A stretch of 64,000 nt of DNA from Kaistia soli DSM 19436 (GCF_900129325.1 NZ_FQUP01000001.1:248001-312000), one strand, 5' to 3'. Numbered from the stretch's first letter, positions 53,381-63,372 are shown. The notes: a model not told the origin generated them from the sequence alone. Made by a program: numbers and translations.

Positions 53381-55507
53381 TCAGAACCGCGACCGAACTA
53401 ATTGTTTGGCCAACCACCGATGCAGCTTCTCAAATATAGGCTCCACAAAGCGAATTTTAACAAAATCGGCAAAGGCCAATATACTTAAGATACCCAATAT
53501 TGCGGTCAGTATCCATAACCATTTTGATGAACCGGCCTCGTTATTCTGCATAAATAAAGCCGCAATTGTTGTAGCGGCAAACAATATCAGAAGCACTATC
53601 TTAATAGCCACTACAATAGAAGATGCGCGGCGATGAGCAATTCGCTCCCTTTCCGCCGCAATTTGCGCCTCTATCTCCTCCCTCGCTTCTTTCACGGCGC
53701 TCCGGACTGCGGCCCGCTCGCGCTCGAGCGCTGCCTCAAGGTCCTTCACTCGGTTCTGCTCCACGCGTTCGAGGATGGATGCCTTTTCCAGCTCGGCCCG
53801 CTCGCGTTCTTCAACTAGTTTGGCATCCTGCTCGTCCCTAACTCGCTTCTGTTCCACCTCAGCGCGACTCAATATTTCGGCCATGTTCAATTGGCGCACA
53901 ACAGCAGAGCTTCCGAAGCTTTCATCTTGCGCTATTCGTCGCGCCGCTTGGACTGTCAGAGAATTCTCTCCGCTGCTAGAATACTCTTCCAGAGAATTTG
54001 AGACGACTTTCTCAATTCCTTCCCGAAAATATTTGAACCACTCCGCATCGGGACGAATAGCCGCAAAGCAATTAGTCAGTAATTCGCGCCCAGCCTTCTC
54101 AGGTGGAATAGCTTGATCCTTCAAAAGCCAAGCGATCGTTGCGATCTGCCCAAGGGATATCATCGGTGGAAAATTATTGTGCCCAAGCATACGCTGTTGG
54201 ATGAGAAATCGTCGGGATTCATATACAAGAAAGTTATTGGGCGTCACGAATACATACCCGCACCCTGCCAGATCGCGTGTTCTATTTCCCTTGCGTAATC
54301 GCATTATCGATGCGAGGTATCCAGCATCGTTGGCGCGGTTCTGAGCGCTGTAGGCGCGGCCAGATCTTTTCGCCTTTACATCTAAATGCACCGAAAACGC
54401 GGCCTCGTCGATTTGGAAGCGGACAGCATTTAGTGCGCCCGACTCCAAATCATCAGCTGGGAAAATGCCAAACCGCGCCAACTGCTCAGGAAAGCTGTTC
54501 TGCAACATTCGAAGACTAGTCGTCGTAACCTCGCCATCTGCAATAGCTGCCGCCGTCTCGCCTTCTAGTTCGCCCCCAACATCCTTAACGTGAACGATCG
54601 TATTTAGTATGTTCGCTACTTCAGCCTCATTTCCTGCAAAATAGCAAATCTTCATCCCAAGATCTTGCAAGTACCTTGTTAGCTCTTCCGTCGCTATACT
54701 AAGATTCTTCCCAGAACACCCCAACTGTCGCAACAAAACCGCAGTGTCATACATAACAGTTACAGGATTATCTAGTCGCAACGTTCCGATTTCTGTGACG
54801 GAAGATATAAAATCTTCAATCAGAACCCCCATAAAAATGTGTACGATCTTCTCGAAATGATTAGGCGAATCTGTGTGAAGTCGACGAATGAACGCGCCGA
54901 CGATAGCCATTTCAGCCGATTTCGGATCGATCAATGCGCCCTTTATTTTTACAATGGTTGCCGGGCTCCTGTCGGTGCGGACTCGCAGAAAGGCAATCAG
55001 GGCCTCCCCCCAGCTACCCGACGGCGGCGTCTGTGAAGAGAAGCCAACCATCGCAGCATAGGCTGCTAGCTCGGCTGCAAGATCGTCAAACTCAGTCTCA
55101 ATCTCCGATTTTGCGACGTCGAACCCGCTCTCATGCGCTAGGGCGAAGTGGGCTCTTAAGTGCTGACGGTACGCCACGAAGCCTTGCTGGGTTAGCGCCT
55201 TTATAAGTTGATCAATCGCGTACTGAGGAATATCGAAGCCGAAGAATTCCTTTAAGTAGTTTTGAATGCCCTCGGCGGTAACTTGCTTACCGGCAATTTT
55301 GTTGGTGTACGGCGCCACGAATGGAATAAGACAATCAAGAGCATCTCGTACAGGATTTGCGCTGATTTCTGTGCGCCTAAACGCCGCCCAGAGGAACGCG
55401 TATGCCTTAGCCTCTCTATTGGCGCCCTTCAACTCAAACAGATCGTCGATTGTGGTTTTGGCTTCGGCGTTCACGCGGCCCCCCAGCACACAGTTTGAGC
55501 GTTTCAC
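53381..55507 (-). CDS. Large PIN-like nuclease candidate with coiled coil and membrane anchor
   Basis: A 708-aa protein of no family I can name. A winged-helix-like stretch lies at about 75-115 (GIQNYLKEFFGFDIPQYAIDQ). A PIN-like core follows: strand with catalytic-type Asp254 (VMYDTAVLLRQL), an acidic helix (ATEELTRYLQ), Asp394 (RANDAGYLASI) and a strand ending FVTPNNFLVYES. A charged coiled coil spans about 545-625, and two helices at 630-652 and 664-684 end in a basic tail. The domain calls are mine by eye. Codons ending in A/T are more frequent than in neighbours, suggesting horizontal acquisition. Starts: GTG at 55507, or GTG at 55474 with GGGGGG upstream. It is a single gene divergent from the CDF transporter. 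Confidence 0.75.
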   Translation of the reverse strand: MKRSNCVLGGRVNAEAKTTIDDLFELKGANREAKAYAFLWAAFRRTEISANPVRDALDCLIPFVAPYTNKIAGKQVTAEGIQNYLKEFFGFDIPQYAIDQLIKALTQQGFVAYRQHLRAHFALAHESGFDVAKSEIETEFDDLAAELAAYAAMVGFSSQTPPSGSWGEALIAFLRVRTDRSPATIVKIKGALIDPKSAEMAIVGAFIRRLHTDSPNHFEKIVHIFMGVLIEDFISSVTEIGTLRLDNPVTVMYDTAVLLRQLGCSGKNLSIATEELTRYLQDLGMKICYFAGNEAEVANILNTIVHVKDVGGELEGETAAAIADGEVTTTSLRMLQNSFPEQLARFGIFPADDLESGALNAVRFQIDEAAFSVHLDVKAKRSGRAYSAQNRANDAGYLASIMRLRKGNRTRDLAGCGYVFVTPNNFLVYESRRFLIQQRMLGHNNFPPMISLGQIATIAWLLKDQAIPPEKAGRELLTNCFAAIRPDAEWFKYFREGIEKVVSNSLEEYSSSGENSLTVQAARRIAQDESFGSSAVVRQLNMAEILSRAEVEQKRVRDEQDAKLVEERERAELEKASILERVEQNRVKDLEAALERERAAVRSAVKEAREEIEAQIAAERERIAHRRASSIVVAIKIVLLILFAATTIAALFMQNNEAGSSKWLWILTAILGILSILAFADFVKIRFVEPIFEKLHRWLAKQLVRSRF

Positions 55508-55655
55508 TTATCAGATCGGTCTCAGACTAATCTCTACAACCGGAGATGACCTTGGCAATAGGCGTCGTTCAGCACGCGGCCTTGTCCCGTCGAACAGTCG
55601 CAGAGCGATGCAGCCCCACCCTTCCCCATTCCCCCGCGCCGTGCGATCACGGCGC

Positions 55656-56615
55656 ATGTCGAGCCCTGAACCCTCCCCCGCCCTTTCCGTGAACCGTGAG
55701 CAAGCCGTCCTCCGCATTTCCGTCGTCGCGACGGTGGCGCTGGCGGTGTTTGGCGTCTTGATCGGGTTGATGACCGGGTCTTCGGCGATCATCTTCGACG
55801 GCGTCTATGCGCTGACCGATGCCGTGATGACGCTGGTGGCGCTTTCGGTCGCCAGCCTGATTGCCAGCTCGACGTCGGGGCTTTCGCCGCGCGGCAAGCT
55901 TGCCGAGCGTTTCACGATGGGGTTCTGGCATCTGGAGCCGATCGTTCTGCTCCTGAACGGCACGCTTTTGATGGGCGCGGCCACCTATGCGCTGATCAAC
56001 GCGGTCATGACGCTTCTTGCCGGCGGCAATGACCTGCCCTTCGAGGCGGCGATGCTCTATGCGGCGATCGCGATGACGGCGGCTGCTGGCATGGCGTTCT
56101 ACTGCCACCGCGCCAACCGCGCGATCGGCTCGGACTTCATCGCGCTCGACACCAAGTCGTGGCTGATGTCGTCGGCGCTGAGCGCCGCGCTCCTCGTCGC
56201 TTTCGTGTTCGGCTGGGGGGTCGAGAATACGCGGCTGGCCGGCCTCGCGCCCTTCGTCGATCCGGCGGCGCTGGCGCTCGTCTGCCTCGCGATCATCCCG
56301 ATCCCCATCGGCACGGTGCGCCGGGCGCTCGCCGATATCTTGCTCGTCACGCCTCCCGGCCTCAAGCAGGAGGTCGACGCGGTGGCGGCGGCGGTCGTCG
56401 CGCGCGAGGGATTCCTCTCCTATCGCGCCTATGTCGCACGGGTCGGCCGCGGCAAGCAGATCGAGATCTATTTCATCGTGCCGGCAGGACGGCCGGCGCA
56501 GCCGCTCGAGGCCTGGGACCGGCTGCGCGACGAGATCGGCACGGCGATCGGCGGCGAGAGCCCGGATCGCTGGCTCACCATCGCCTTCACCACCGATCCC
56601 GAATGGGCCGATTGA
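55656..56615 (+). CDS. Cation diffusion facilitator family transporter
   Basis: A 319-aa CDF-type metal/H+ antiporter: helix 1 (RISVVATVALAVFGVLIGL), helix 2 with the metal-site spacing DGVYALTD, helix 5 with DTKSWLMSS, six helices in all, and a C-terminal cytoplasmic domain (ILLVTPPGLKQEVDAVAAAV). Closest to the COG3965 Co/Zn/Cd branch. The start at 55656 is chosen at the first Met before the family-like region; an ATG at 55608 is possible, and no clear RBS decides it. The longer open frame is antisense to the 53381 gene. Confidence 0.8.
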   Translation: MSSPEPSPALSVNREQAVLRISVVATVALAVFGVLIGLMTGSSAIIFDGVYALTDAVMTLVALSVASLIASSTSGLSPRGKLAERFTMGFWHLEPIVLLLNGTLLMGAATYALINAVMTLLAGGNDLPFEAAMLYAAIAMTAAAGMAFYCHRANRAIGSDFIALDTKSWLMSSALSAALLVAFVFGWGVENTRLAGLAPFVDPAALALVCLAIIPIPIGTVRRALADILLVTPPGLKQEVDAVAAAVVAREGFLSYRAYVARVGRGKQIEIYFIVPAGRPAQPLEAWDRLRDEIGTAIGGESPDRWLTIAFTTDPEWAD

Positions 56616-56643
56616 GGCGCGCGGCCGGGCGCTGATCGTGCCG

Positions 56644-56666
56644 GGTCGCCGGCCGGAGCGGCGACC
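56644..56666 (+). terminator. Hairpin after the CDF gene
   Basis: GGTCGCCG pairs with CGGCGACC over a 7-base loop, 29 bases after the CDF stop in the convergent gap with the 56771 oxidoreductase. No U-tract. Confidence 0.35.
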
Positions 56667-56770
56667 GGAGAAGCGCCCCCCGCGCCTCTCGTCGCCCCTC
56701 CGGCCGCGCCCTCCCGGGCCTTGCGGGCCGCGCGTTTCCGCGCAGCCGTTCGGTTCAGTCCCCGCGTCCG

Positions 56771-57382
56771 TCAATTGCCCCGCGAACCATGGGCACGCAT
56801 CTCCTCCAGCCAGGCGGCGCGCTGCTCGGCGCTCGCGCCCTCGACATTGCCGCAAAGGCTTTCATGCACCGGCCTGATGCCGACGAAATCGAGGATGTTG
56901 CGCTCCATGCCCTTGACGCCATGGGCGCCGAAGAACCAGCGATAGACCAGCGCCGGCATGCCCATGGTCACGACGAGGCGGGCCGAGCGGCCGGCGAGCA
57001 GCTTCTTCGGGAAGCCGTTTTCCTGATAGGCGAAGGCCGTGCCGGGGCGGAACACCTGTTCGAGGAAGGCTTTGACCAGCGCCGGCATCGTGCCGAGCCA
57101 GAGCGGGAAGACCATGACGATATGTTCGCTGGCGCCGATCGCCGCGGCGGCCGGGGCAAGGCTCGGCGGCACCGCGCCATGCTCGAATTCGTCCTTGGTA
57201 CGCATGAACGGGATGTCGAGCCTGGCGAGGCGGATCACCTCGACACTGTGGCCGGCGGCGCGGGCGCCCTCCGCATAGGCATCGGCGAGCGCGTTGCAGA
57301 AGCGCCCGCCGGCCGGGTCCGGATGTCCGTCGATGATGACGATGCGCTTGCTCAGCGGCCTGCTCCATGGTCGTTGGAGCAA
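56771..57382 (-). CDS. NAD(P)H-dependent flavodoxin-fold oxidoreductase
   Basis: A 203-aa NQO1/KefF-like quinone reductase: IVIIDGHPDPAGGRFCNAL (FMN phosphate loop), VFPLWLGTMPALVKAFLEQVF, and GRSARLVVTMGMP. It binds FMN or FAD and reduces quinones. Start taken as TTG at 57382; a CTG ten codons in, preceded by GGAGCAGG, is the alternative. The gene converges with the CDF gene and follows the aldo/keto reductase by 70 bases on the same strand. Confidence 0.85.
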   Translation of the reverse strand: MLQRPWSRPLSKRIVIIDGHPDPAGGRFCNALADAYAEGARAAGHSVEVIRLARLDIPFMRTKDEFEHGAVPPSLAPAAAAIGASEHIVMVFPLWLGTMPALVKAFLEQVFRPGTAFAYQENGFPKKLLAGRSARLVVTMGMPALVYRWFFGAHGVKGMERNILDFVGIRPVHESLCGNVEGASAEQRAAWLEEMRAHGSRGN

Positions 57383-57452
57383 GCCTAACGGCGCTGATGC
57401 GCCTCGCCTTGACGTCGATCAAAGCGCGCGGCGCATCGGCTTTTTGCGGCGC

Positions 57453-58433
57453 TCAGACGAAGCCGGCCACCGCATGCGGCACATAGGGCGCCTCGAGATG
57501 GGCGAGCTCGTAGTCGTCGAGCTTGACGGACAGCGCGCCGGCGGCGTCCTCGAGATGCTCGATCTTGGTCGCGCCGACGATCGGCGCCGTGACCGGCGAT
57601 TTCTGCAGCACCCAGGCGAGCGCCACCTGCGCGCGGGCGATGCCCCGCTCGGACGCAACATGCGCGACGGCCTCGACCACCTTCTTGTCGGCATCGGCGG
57701 TCTTCTCATAGAGGCTCTTGCCGAATTCGTCCGTCTCGGCGCGCGCGGTCTGCGCGTCCCAGTCGCGGGTCAGGCGGCCGCGGGCGAGCGGGCTCCAGGG
57801 CAAGACGCCGATGCCCTCGGCGCGGCAGAGCGGCAGCATCTCGCGCTCCTCCTCGCGGTAGAGCAGGTTCACATAGTCCTGCATCGAGACGAAGCGCGCC
57901 CAGCCATGCTTGTCGGAGGTGGCGAGCATCTGCGCGAACTGCCAGGCATACATCGAGGACGCCCCGATATAGCGGGCCTTGCCAGCGCGGACGATGTCGT
58001 TCAGCGCCTCCAGCGTCTCCTCGATCGGCGTCGCCGGATCGAAGCGGTGGATCTGGTAGAGATCGATATAGTCCGTTCCGAGCCGCTTCAGGCTGGCATC
58101 GACCTCGGACAGGATGGCTTTGCGGGAAAGTCCGGCGCCATTCGGGCCCGGGCGCATTCGGCCGAACACCTTGGTGGCGATGACGACATCGTCGCGCTTC
58201 GCAAAGTCCTTCAGCGCGCGGCCGACATATTCCTCGCTCGTCCCCTCCGAATAGGCATTGGCCGTATCGAAGAAATTGATGCCGAGATCGAGCGCCTTGC
58301 GGATGAACGGCCGGCTCTCCTCCTCGCTCAGCGACCAGCTATGCGTCCCCTTGGCCGGGTCGCCATAGCTCATGCAACCGAGGCAGATCCGCGAGACTTC
58401 GAGGCCGGTCTGGCCGAGGCGCGTGTAATCCAT
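57453..58433 (-). CDS. Aldo/keto reductase
   Basis: A 326-aa TIM-barrel reductase with the catalytic tetrad: Asp and Tyr in NFFDTANAYSEG, Lys in VVIATKVFG, His in LYQIHRFD. NADPH-site residues are in GVLPWSPLARGRLTR. It is a YajO/COG0667-type enzyme that reduces aldehydes or sugars; the substrate is unknown. Possibly co-transcribed with the 56771 quinone reductase downstream. Confidence 0.9.
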   Translation of the reverse strand: MDYTRLGQTGLEVSRICLGCMSYGDPAKGTHSWSLSEEESRPFIRKALDLGINFFDTANAYSEGTSEEYVGRALKDFAKRDDVVIATKVFGRMRPGPNGAGLSRKAILSEVDASLKRLGTDYIDLYQIHRFDPATPIEETLEALNDIVRAGKARYIGASSMYAWQFAQMLATSDKHGWARFVSMQDYVNLLYREEEREMLPLCRAEGIGVLPWSPLARGRLTRDWDAQTARAETDEFGKSLYEKTADADKKVVEAVAHVASERGIARAQVALAWVLQKSPVTAPIVGATKIEHLEDAAGALSVKLDDYELAHLEAPYVPHAVAGFV

Positions 58434-58554
58434 GGCGCGTATCCTCCGATCAAGGGCGGGAAAGGCAATGCGAAAGGTAAGGCGAGCTTAGCGCAGTCGC
58501 CGCGCCGATCGTAGTCGACAATTTGTGATAGCCGGCGGCGGGAATTGCGCGCGG

Positions 58555-59040
58555 CTAGTCGGGGCGCTCCGCCGGCCACGTGACGAGGAAGTCCTCATAG
58601 TCCTCGATCGCGACATCGGCTTCGCTGATCGTGCGGCCGGTCACCGAGATGCCGGCTTCGTGGACGGTTTCTGCATCGCCGGAGATCAGCGGGTGCCACC
58701 AATAGAGGTCGCGCCCCTCGGCGACGAGCCGATAGCCGCAGGTGCCCGGCAGCCAGGAGAGCGTGCGCACCTTTTCGGGGTCGAGGGGGATGCAGTCGGG
58801 CACGCGGGTGGTGCGGTTCGGATAATCGGAGCAGCGGCAGCTTTCGTCGTCAAGCAGCTGGCAGGCGATCGCCGTCCAGACGATCTCGCCGGTGTCCCAA
58901 TCCTCCAGCTTGTTCAGGCAGCAGCGCGCGCACCCGTCGCACAGCGACTCCCATTCGGCCGTGCTCATCTCCTCGAGCGTCAGGCGCTTCCAGAAGGGAA
59001 GTTCGGAATCGGAGGCGTTGCCGTTTTCTTGAACGGGCAT
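58555..59040 (-). CDS. YcgN family cysteine-cluster protein (UPF0260)
   Basis: A 161-aa protein with the UPF0260 pattern: [32 protein letters not shown], then [18 protein letters not shown] and VPDCIPL. About six conserved Cys suggest a metal or Fe-S site. It is cytoplasmic and of unknown function. Divergent from the penicillin-binding protein gene with 113 bases between starts, where CCGGATGGTCCA occurs twice (59074, 59121). Confidence 0.9.
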   Translation of the reverse strand: MPVQENGNASDSELPFWKRLTLEEMSTAEWESLCDGCARCCLNKLEDWDTGEIVWTAIACQLLDDESCRCSDYPNRTTRVPDCIPLDPEKVRTLSWLPGTCGYRLVAEGRDLYWWHPLISGDAETVHEAGISVTGRTISEADVAIEDYEDFLVTWPAERPD

Positions 59041-59153
59041 GGGAGTTGCGTATCCTTAATCAATCGTCCAGAACCGGATGGTCCAGGCGGCACTCTGTCC
59101 GACAATGGAACAGATGATCGCCGGATGGTCCACAACGTGCCCCGGAACAGGCT

Positions 59154-61448
59154 TTGCCGAAGGTCATCGATCGTATCACGGCTTGGTTCGGACGGCGGCG
59201 CGGCGTTTTTGCGCCGGGCGACGATGCGGCCAGGCGTTCGGGAAATGATCTGGTCCGGACGCTGCGCGGCGCCGAGACATCAGATCCCGCCAAGCCGCCT
59301 AAACCGCGCGGGCTTCGGCTGATCGAAATCGACGCGCTGATCGATTCCGGCCTCTTCACGCTCTGGCACCAGCTGGTCGAAAGCGCGGAAGGCGCCTCCC
59401 GCTTCATGCGGCGCTTCCGTGTCAGCGGTTTTGCCCGCGTGCCGGTCGAGCTGTTCGGTGACGGGCTGACGCTTGCCTCTGGCGGCGGCATCGTCCTGTT
59501 GATGCTGGCTCTACCCGCCTTCGACGCGACGCGGGGCGACTGGATGGCGCAGCAGGATTACTCGGTCACCTTCCTTGATCGTTTCGGCGCCGAAATCGGC
59601 AAGCGCGGCGTCCGCCATTCGGAAGCCGTGCCGCTGGAGGAGATGCCGGACAGCCTGATCAAGGCGACGCTCGCCACCGAGGATCGCCGCTTCTACACGC
59701 ATTTCGGCATCGACATCCTCGGCACAACGCGTGCGCTGTTCGAAAACCTGCGCTCCGACGCGGTCGTCCAGGGCGGATCGTCGATCACCCAGCAGCTCGC
59801 CAAGAACCTCTTCCTGTCCAACGAGCGGACAATCGACCGCAAGATCAAGGAAGCGTTCCTAGCGCTGTGGCTCGAGAGCAATCTCTCCAAGCACGACATC
59901 CTGCAGCTCTATCTCGACCGTGCCTATATGGGCGGCGGCAATTTCGGGGCGGCGGCGGCAGCTGAGTTTTATTTCGGCAAGAAGGTCACCGATCTCGACC
60001 TCGCGGAATCGGCGATGCTTGCTGGGCTCTACAAGGCGCCGACCCGCTACGCCCCGCATGTGAACCTGCCGGCCGCCCGCGCCAGGGCCAATGAAGTGCT
60101 GACCAATATGGTGCAGGCCGGATTTCTCACCGAAGGCCAGGTACTCGGGGCGCGCCGGAAGCCTGCCGACGTGGCGCGCGCAAGCGCAGTCGCCGAGCCC
60201 GACTATTTCCTCGACTGGGCCTTTGACGAGGTGAAGAAGCAGGTGCCGGATGGCGATCGCAGCCTGACGGTCCGCACGACGGTAGATCTCGGTCTCGAAC
60301 AGGCAGCCGATGACGCCATCGAGAGTTCGCTGCGCGAATCCGGCGAGCGTTATCGGGTCACCCAGGCCGCGATGGTGATCGCCGAGCCGGACGGCGCCGT
60401 GCGCGCGATGGTGGGTGGACGCGACTATGGCGAGAGCCAGTTCAATCGCGCCACCGACGCATTGCGCCAGCCGGGGTCGTCGTTCAAGCCCTTCGTCTAT
60501 ACCGCGGCCATCCAACATGGCTACACGCCGCAGACGATCGTCCGCGACGCGCCGATCTCGATCGGCAACTGGTCGCCCAAGAACTATGGCGGTCGGTTCA
60601 TGGGCAATATTCCGCTGACTACAGCGCTGATCCACTCGCTCAACACGGTTGCCGTCCGGCTTGCCGGTGTCGTCGGCCGCGAGACCATCATCGACCTCGC
60701 CCACCGCATGGGTATCACCACGAAGATCATCAATTCGAAGTCGCTTCCGCTCGGCGCCACCGAGGTCAATGTGCTCGACATGACCGGCGCCTACGCCGTT
60801 TTCGCCAATGGCGGTCTCCGCGCAAAGCCCTATGCCTTCACGGAGATCATCAATAGCCAGGGCGACGTGGTGTTCGACCGCAAGCGCGACATCCCGGCGC
60901 CGTCACGAGTTCTCGACGCCGATACCGTTGGCAAGATGAATTATATGCTCTCGCAGGTGCCGGAGCGTGGTACGGGCCGCGCCGCCAAGCTTCAGGGCAT
61001 CAAGACCGCTGGCAAGACCGGCACCACCAACGCCTATCGCGACGCCTGGTTCATGGGCTTCACCGGCAACTATGTCGGTGGCGTCTGGTTCGGTAATGAC
61101 GACTTCACCTCATCGAACAAGATGACGGGCGGCTCGCTGCCCGCGCAGACCTGGAACAAGGTGATGACCGTCGCTCATAACGGAATCACCTTGAAGCCGA
61201 TCCCCTATCTCGACGTCCCGCCGCAGGATGGCGATCGCCCCGAGGCGGTGGCAGCATTGGACGCTGCCGGCCAGGCACCGCTCATGCTCTCCGGCGCGAC
61301 GACGGCGCGGCTGATCGAAATCGACACCTTGCTGCGCGATGCACCGCCTGTACACGCCGACGAGGCGGCCGCCGTCACACCCCGGCGTGCGAGCGGGCTT
61401 GCCGAGCTCGAAAAGGCGAGCGGACGTCTGACTTCGGTGACGCGCTGA
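59154..61448 (+). CDS. Class A penicillin-binding protein (PBP1A type)
   Basis: A 764-aa bifunctional peptidoglycan synthase: one anchor helix (about 100-120), a glycosyltransferase domain with TEDRRFYTHFGID (catalytic Glu) and GGSSITQQLAKNL, then a transpeptidase with SSFK (Ser442, SxxK), SLN in ALIHSLNTVA and KTGTT. The start is TTG with GGAACAGG upstream; no better start is seen. Acts at the periplasmic face to polymerise and crosslink murein. It is followed by a beta-lactamase-like hydrolase on the same strand. Confidence 0.95.
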   Translation: MPKVIDRITAWFGRRRGVFAPGDDAARRSGNDLVRTLRGAETSDPAKPPKPRGLRLIEIDALIDSGLFTLWHQLVESAEGASRFMRRFRVSGFARVPVELFGDGLTLASGGGIVLLMLALPAFDATRGDWMAQQDYSVTFLDRFGAEIGKRGVRHSEAVPLEEMPDSLIKATLATEDRRFYTHFGIDILGTTRALFENLRSDAVVQGGSSITQQLAKNLFLSNERTIDRKIKEAFLALWLESNLSKHDILQLYLDRAYMGGGNFGAAAAAEFYFGKKVTDLDLAESAMLAGLYKAPTRYAPHVNLPAARARANEVLTNMVQAGFLTEGQVLGARRKPADVARASAVAEPDYFLDWAFDEVKKQVPDGDRSLTVRTTVDLGLEQAADDAIESSLRESGERYRVTQAAMVIAEPDGAVRAMVGGRDYGESQFNRATDALRQPGSSFKPFVYTAAIQHGYTPQTIVRDAPISIGNWSPKNYGGRFMGNIPLTTALIHSLNTVAVRLAGVVGRETIIDLAHRMGITTKIINSKSLPLGATEVNVLDMTGAYAVFANGGLRAKPYAFTEIINSQGDVVFDRKRDIPAPSRVLDADTVGKMNYMLSQVPERGTGRAAKLQGIKTAGKTGTTNAYRDAWFMGFTGNYVGGVWFGNDDFTSSNKMTGGSLPAQTWNKVMTVAHNGITLKPIPYLDVPPQDGDRPEAVAALDAAGQAPLMLSGATTARLIEIDTLLRDAPPVHADEAAAVTPRRASGLAELEKASGRLTSVTR

Positions 61449-61517
61449 ACGACCCCGCCTTGAGCCGGTCATGCGGCTCGGCTATCCCAGATCGTCCCTC
61501 TCGCCGGAGCCATCCCC

Positions 61518-62648
61518 GTGACCGCAACATCCTCGACCCTTGACCGCTCGGCGCTCGCCAGCCGGATCGACGCCGTGATCGATGCCGCCGTTGGCGCAGG
61601 GAGCATCGTCGGCACCGTGGTGATGGTCGCGCAGGATGGCGATATCGCTTATGCGCGCGCAGCCGGCCATGCCGATCGCGAAGCCGGTCTTGCTACGCGC
61701 GAGGATACGATCTTCCGCCTCGCCTCTGTCACCAAGCCGATGGTCGCCGCCACTGCGCTCGCCTTCGTCGATGACGGCGTCATCGGTGTCGATGATCCGG
61801 TCACGCGCTTCCTACCGGCGTTTCAGCCGAAGCTTGCCGATGGGAGCACGCCAGTCATCACGGTTCGTCACCTGCTGACGCATACCAGCGGCCTCATCTA
61901 CGGCTATGATCCCGCCGCCGGGATTTGCGAGGGCATCGCCGGACCAAGCCTCTCGATGGCGGAGAATCTTGCCCGCATCGCGGGTCAGCCGCTCGCCTTT
62001 ACGCCGGGATCTGCCTTCCGCTATTCGGTCGCGATCGATGTGCTCGGCGGCCTCCTGGAGAGTGCCGCCGGCGCGAGCCTCCCGGAGCTTGTCGCTGCCA
62101 AGGTGACGGGACCACTCGGCCTTACAGATACCGAGTTCCACCCCTCGACGATGGATCGCCTCGCCACTGCCTATGCTGACGGTGTCGACAGAGCCGTGCG
62201 GATGAACGATCCGCACACCGTCAGCAATGGCGAGATGAACTTCACCTTCTCGCCGTCGCGCGCCTTCGACCGCGAGACCTTTGCGTCCGGGGGCGCCGGC
62301 ATGGTCGGGACTGCGCCGGACTTCCTGCGTTTCCTCGAAGCCGTGCGCCAGGGCGGCGCGCCGATCCTGTCGCCGGCAAGCGTCGATCTCCTGACCACGA
62401 ACGCCATCGGCGATTTCGATACCAGCGTTGCCGGACGGGGTTTCAGCCTTGGCTGGTCGATCTTTCACCACCCCGAGGCAAGCGGAGCGCCCGTGTCGCC
62501 AGGCACATGGCAGTGGGGTGGTGTCTATGGCCACTCCTGGTTCGTCGATCCCATTCGTGCGCTGTCGGTCGTTTCGTTCAGCAATACGGCGCTCGCCGGT
62601 GTCGGCGGGCCCTATCCCGATGCGATCCGCGACGCCGTCTACGGCTAA
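61518..62648 (+). CDS. Beta-lactamase class C-like serine hydrolase
   Basis: A 376-aa serine hydrolase (COG1680) with FRLASVTKPMVAAT (SxxK nucleophile), RYSVAIDVLGG (Tyr of YxN-type), and YGHSWFVDP near the end (HxG-like). No signal peptide, GTG start with GGAG upstream. Possible activities are an esterase or D-aminopeptidase; a true lactamase is not implied. It follows the PBP gene by 69 bases. Confidence 0.88.
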   Translation: MTATSSTLDRSALASRIDAVIDAAVGAGSIVGTVVMVAQDGDIAYARAAGHADREAGLATREDTIFRLASVTKPMVAATALAFVDDGVIGVDDPVTRFLPAFQPKLADGSTPVITVRHLLTHTSGLIYGYDPAAGICEGIAGPSLSMAENLARIAGQPLAFTPGSAFRYSVAIDVLGGLLESAAGASLPELVAAKVTGPLGLTDTEFHPSTMDRLATAYADGVDRAVRMNDPHTVSNGEMNFTFSPSRAFDRETFASGGAGMVGTAPDFLRFLEAVRQGGAPILSPASVDLLTTNAIGDFDTSVAGRGFSLGWSIFHHPEASGAPVSPGTWQWGGVYGHSWFVDPIRALSVVSFSNTALAGVGGPYPDAIRDAVYG

Positions 62649-62741
62649 GCAAGCCGCCGCATTCTTCCCGCCGACGACCTGGGATGGTTGGCGCCGCGCC
62701 GGACGAACAGCTATCGTGAATGGCCTCAACCGGGTCAAAGC

Positions 62742-63314
62742 GTGCGCCTGCTGATCAATCTTCTCGTTGCGATCGCCATCGCAGTCATCGTCGGCCTTGG
62801 TTCGGCCTGGCTGGTACTCGATCGCGAGCGGATTTTCGGCGCGATGACGCGTGGGGCCTGGACGGCCTGGCCGGAACTCGGCAGTCCCAATGCCGACCCC
62901 TACAGCCGCGCCGAGCTTGCCCGCAGCGGCGCACTGCCGCTTGGCGACGGCGAGGGTATCGCTTTCGTCGCCGACAGCGATGACAGCGGCGCGGCGCTTA
63001 CGGACCGCTGCAACTATGTCGTCAGCGGTCAGACGCCGGCCGCGCGGCTGTGGACACTCACCGTAACCGACCGCGCCGGAAACCTCTTCGAGACCCCGGC
63101 CCATCGGCATGGCTTTCACGCGCGCGAAATCCTCCGCCGTGAGGACGGCAGCTTTGCGATCGCCCTTTCCGGCGAGCCTCAGCCGGGCAACTGGCTGCCT
63201 GTCACCGGGAGCGGCCCGCTGCGCCTGACGCTGCGCCTCTATGATACGCCGCTGACCTCCAGCGGCATTGGCGAGGCGACCCTGCCGGCGATCACGAGGA
63301 AGGCCTGCCGATGA
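62742..63314 (+). CDS. DUF1214-domain exported protein
   Basis: A 190-aa DUF1214 protein: an N-terminal anchor helix (LLINLLVAIAIAVIVGLGSAW), then ARLWTLTVTDRAGNLFETP and SFAIALSGEPQPGNWLPVTG typical of the family. The GTG at 62742 is taken as start, at the anchor helix; the frame is open 18 codons further. It is paired with the DUF1254 gene 58 bases downstream, as is usual in Hyphomicrobiales. Function unknown. Confidence 0.85.
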   Translation: MRLLINLLVAIAIAVIVGLGSAWLVLDRERIFGAMTRGAWTAWPELGSPNADPYSRAELARSGALPLGDGEGIAFVADSDDSGAALTDRCNYVVSGQTPAARLWTLTVTDRAGNLFETPAHRHGFHAREILRREDGSFAIALSGEPQPGNWLPVTGSGPLRLTLRLYDTPLTSSGIGEATLPAITRKACR

Positions 63315-63372
63315 CGGCGCATCGCAAGGCGTTTGCGACCGCATGGTTCGCCACGAATGGGAAGCCGCGCCG

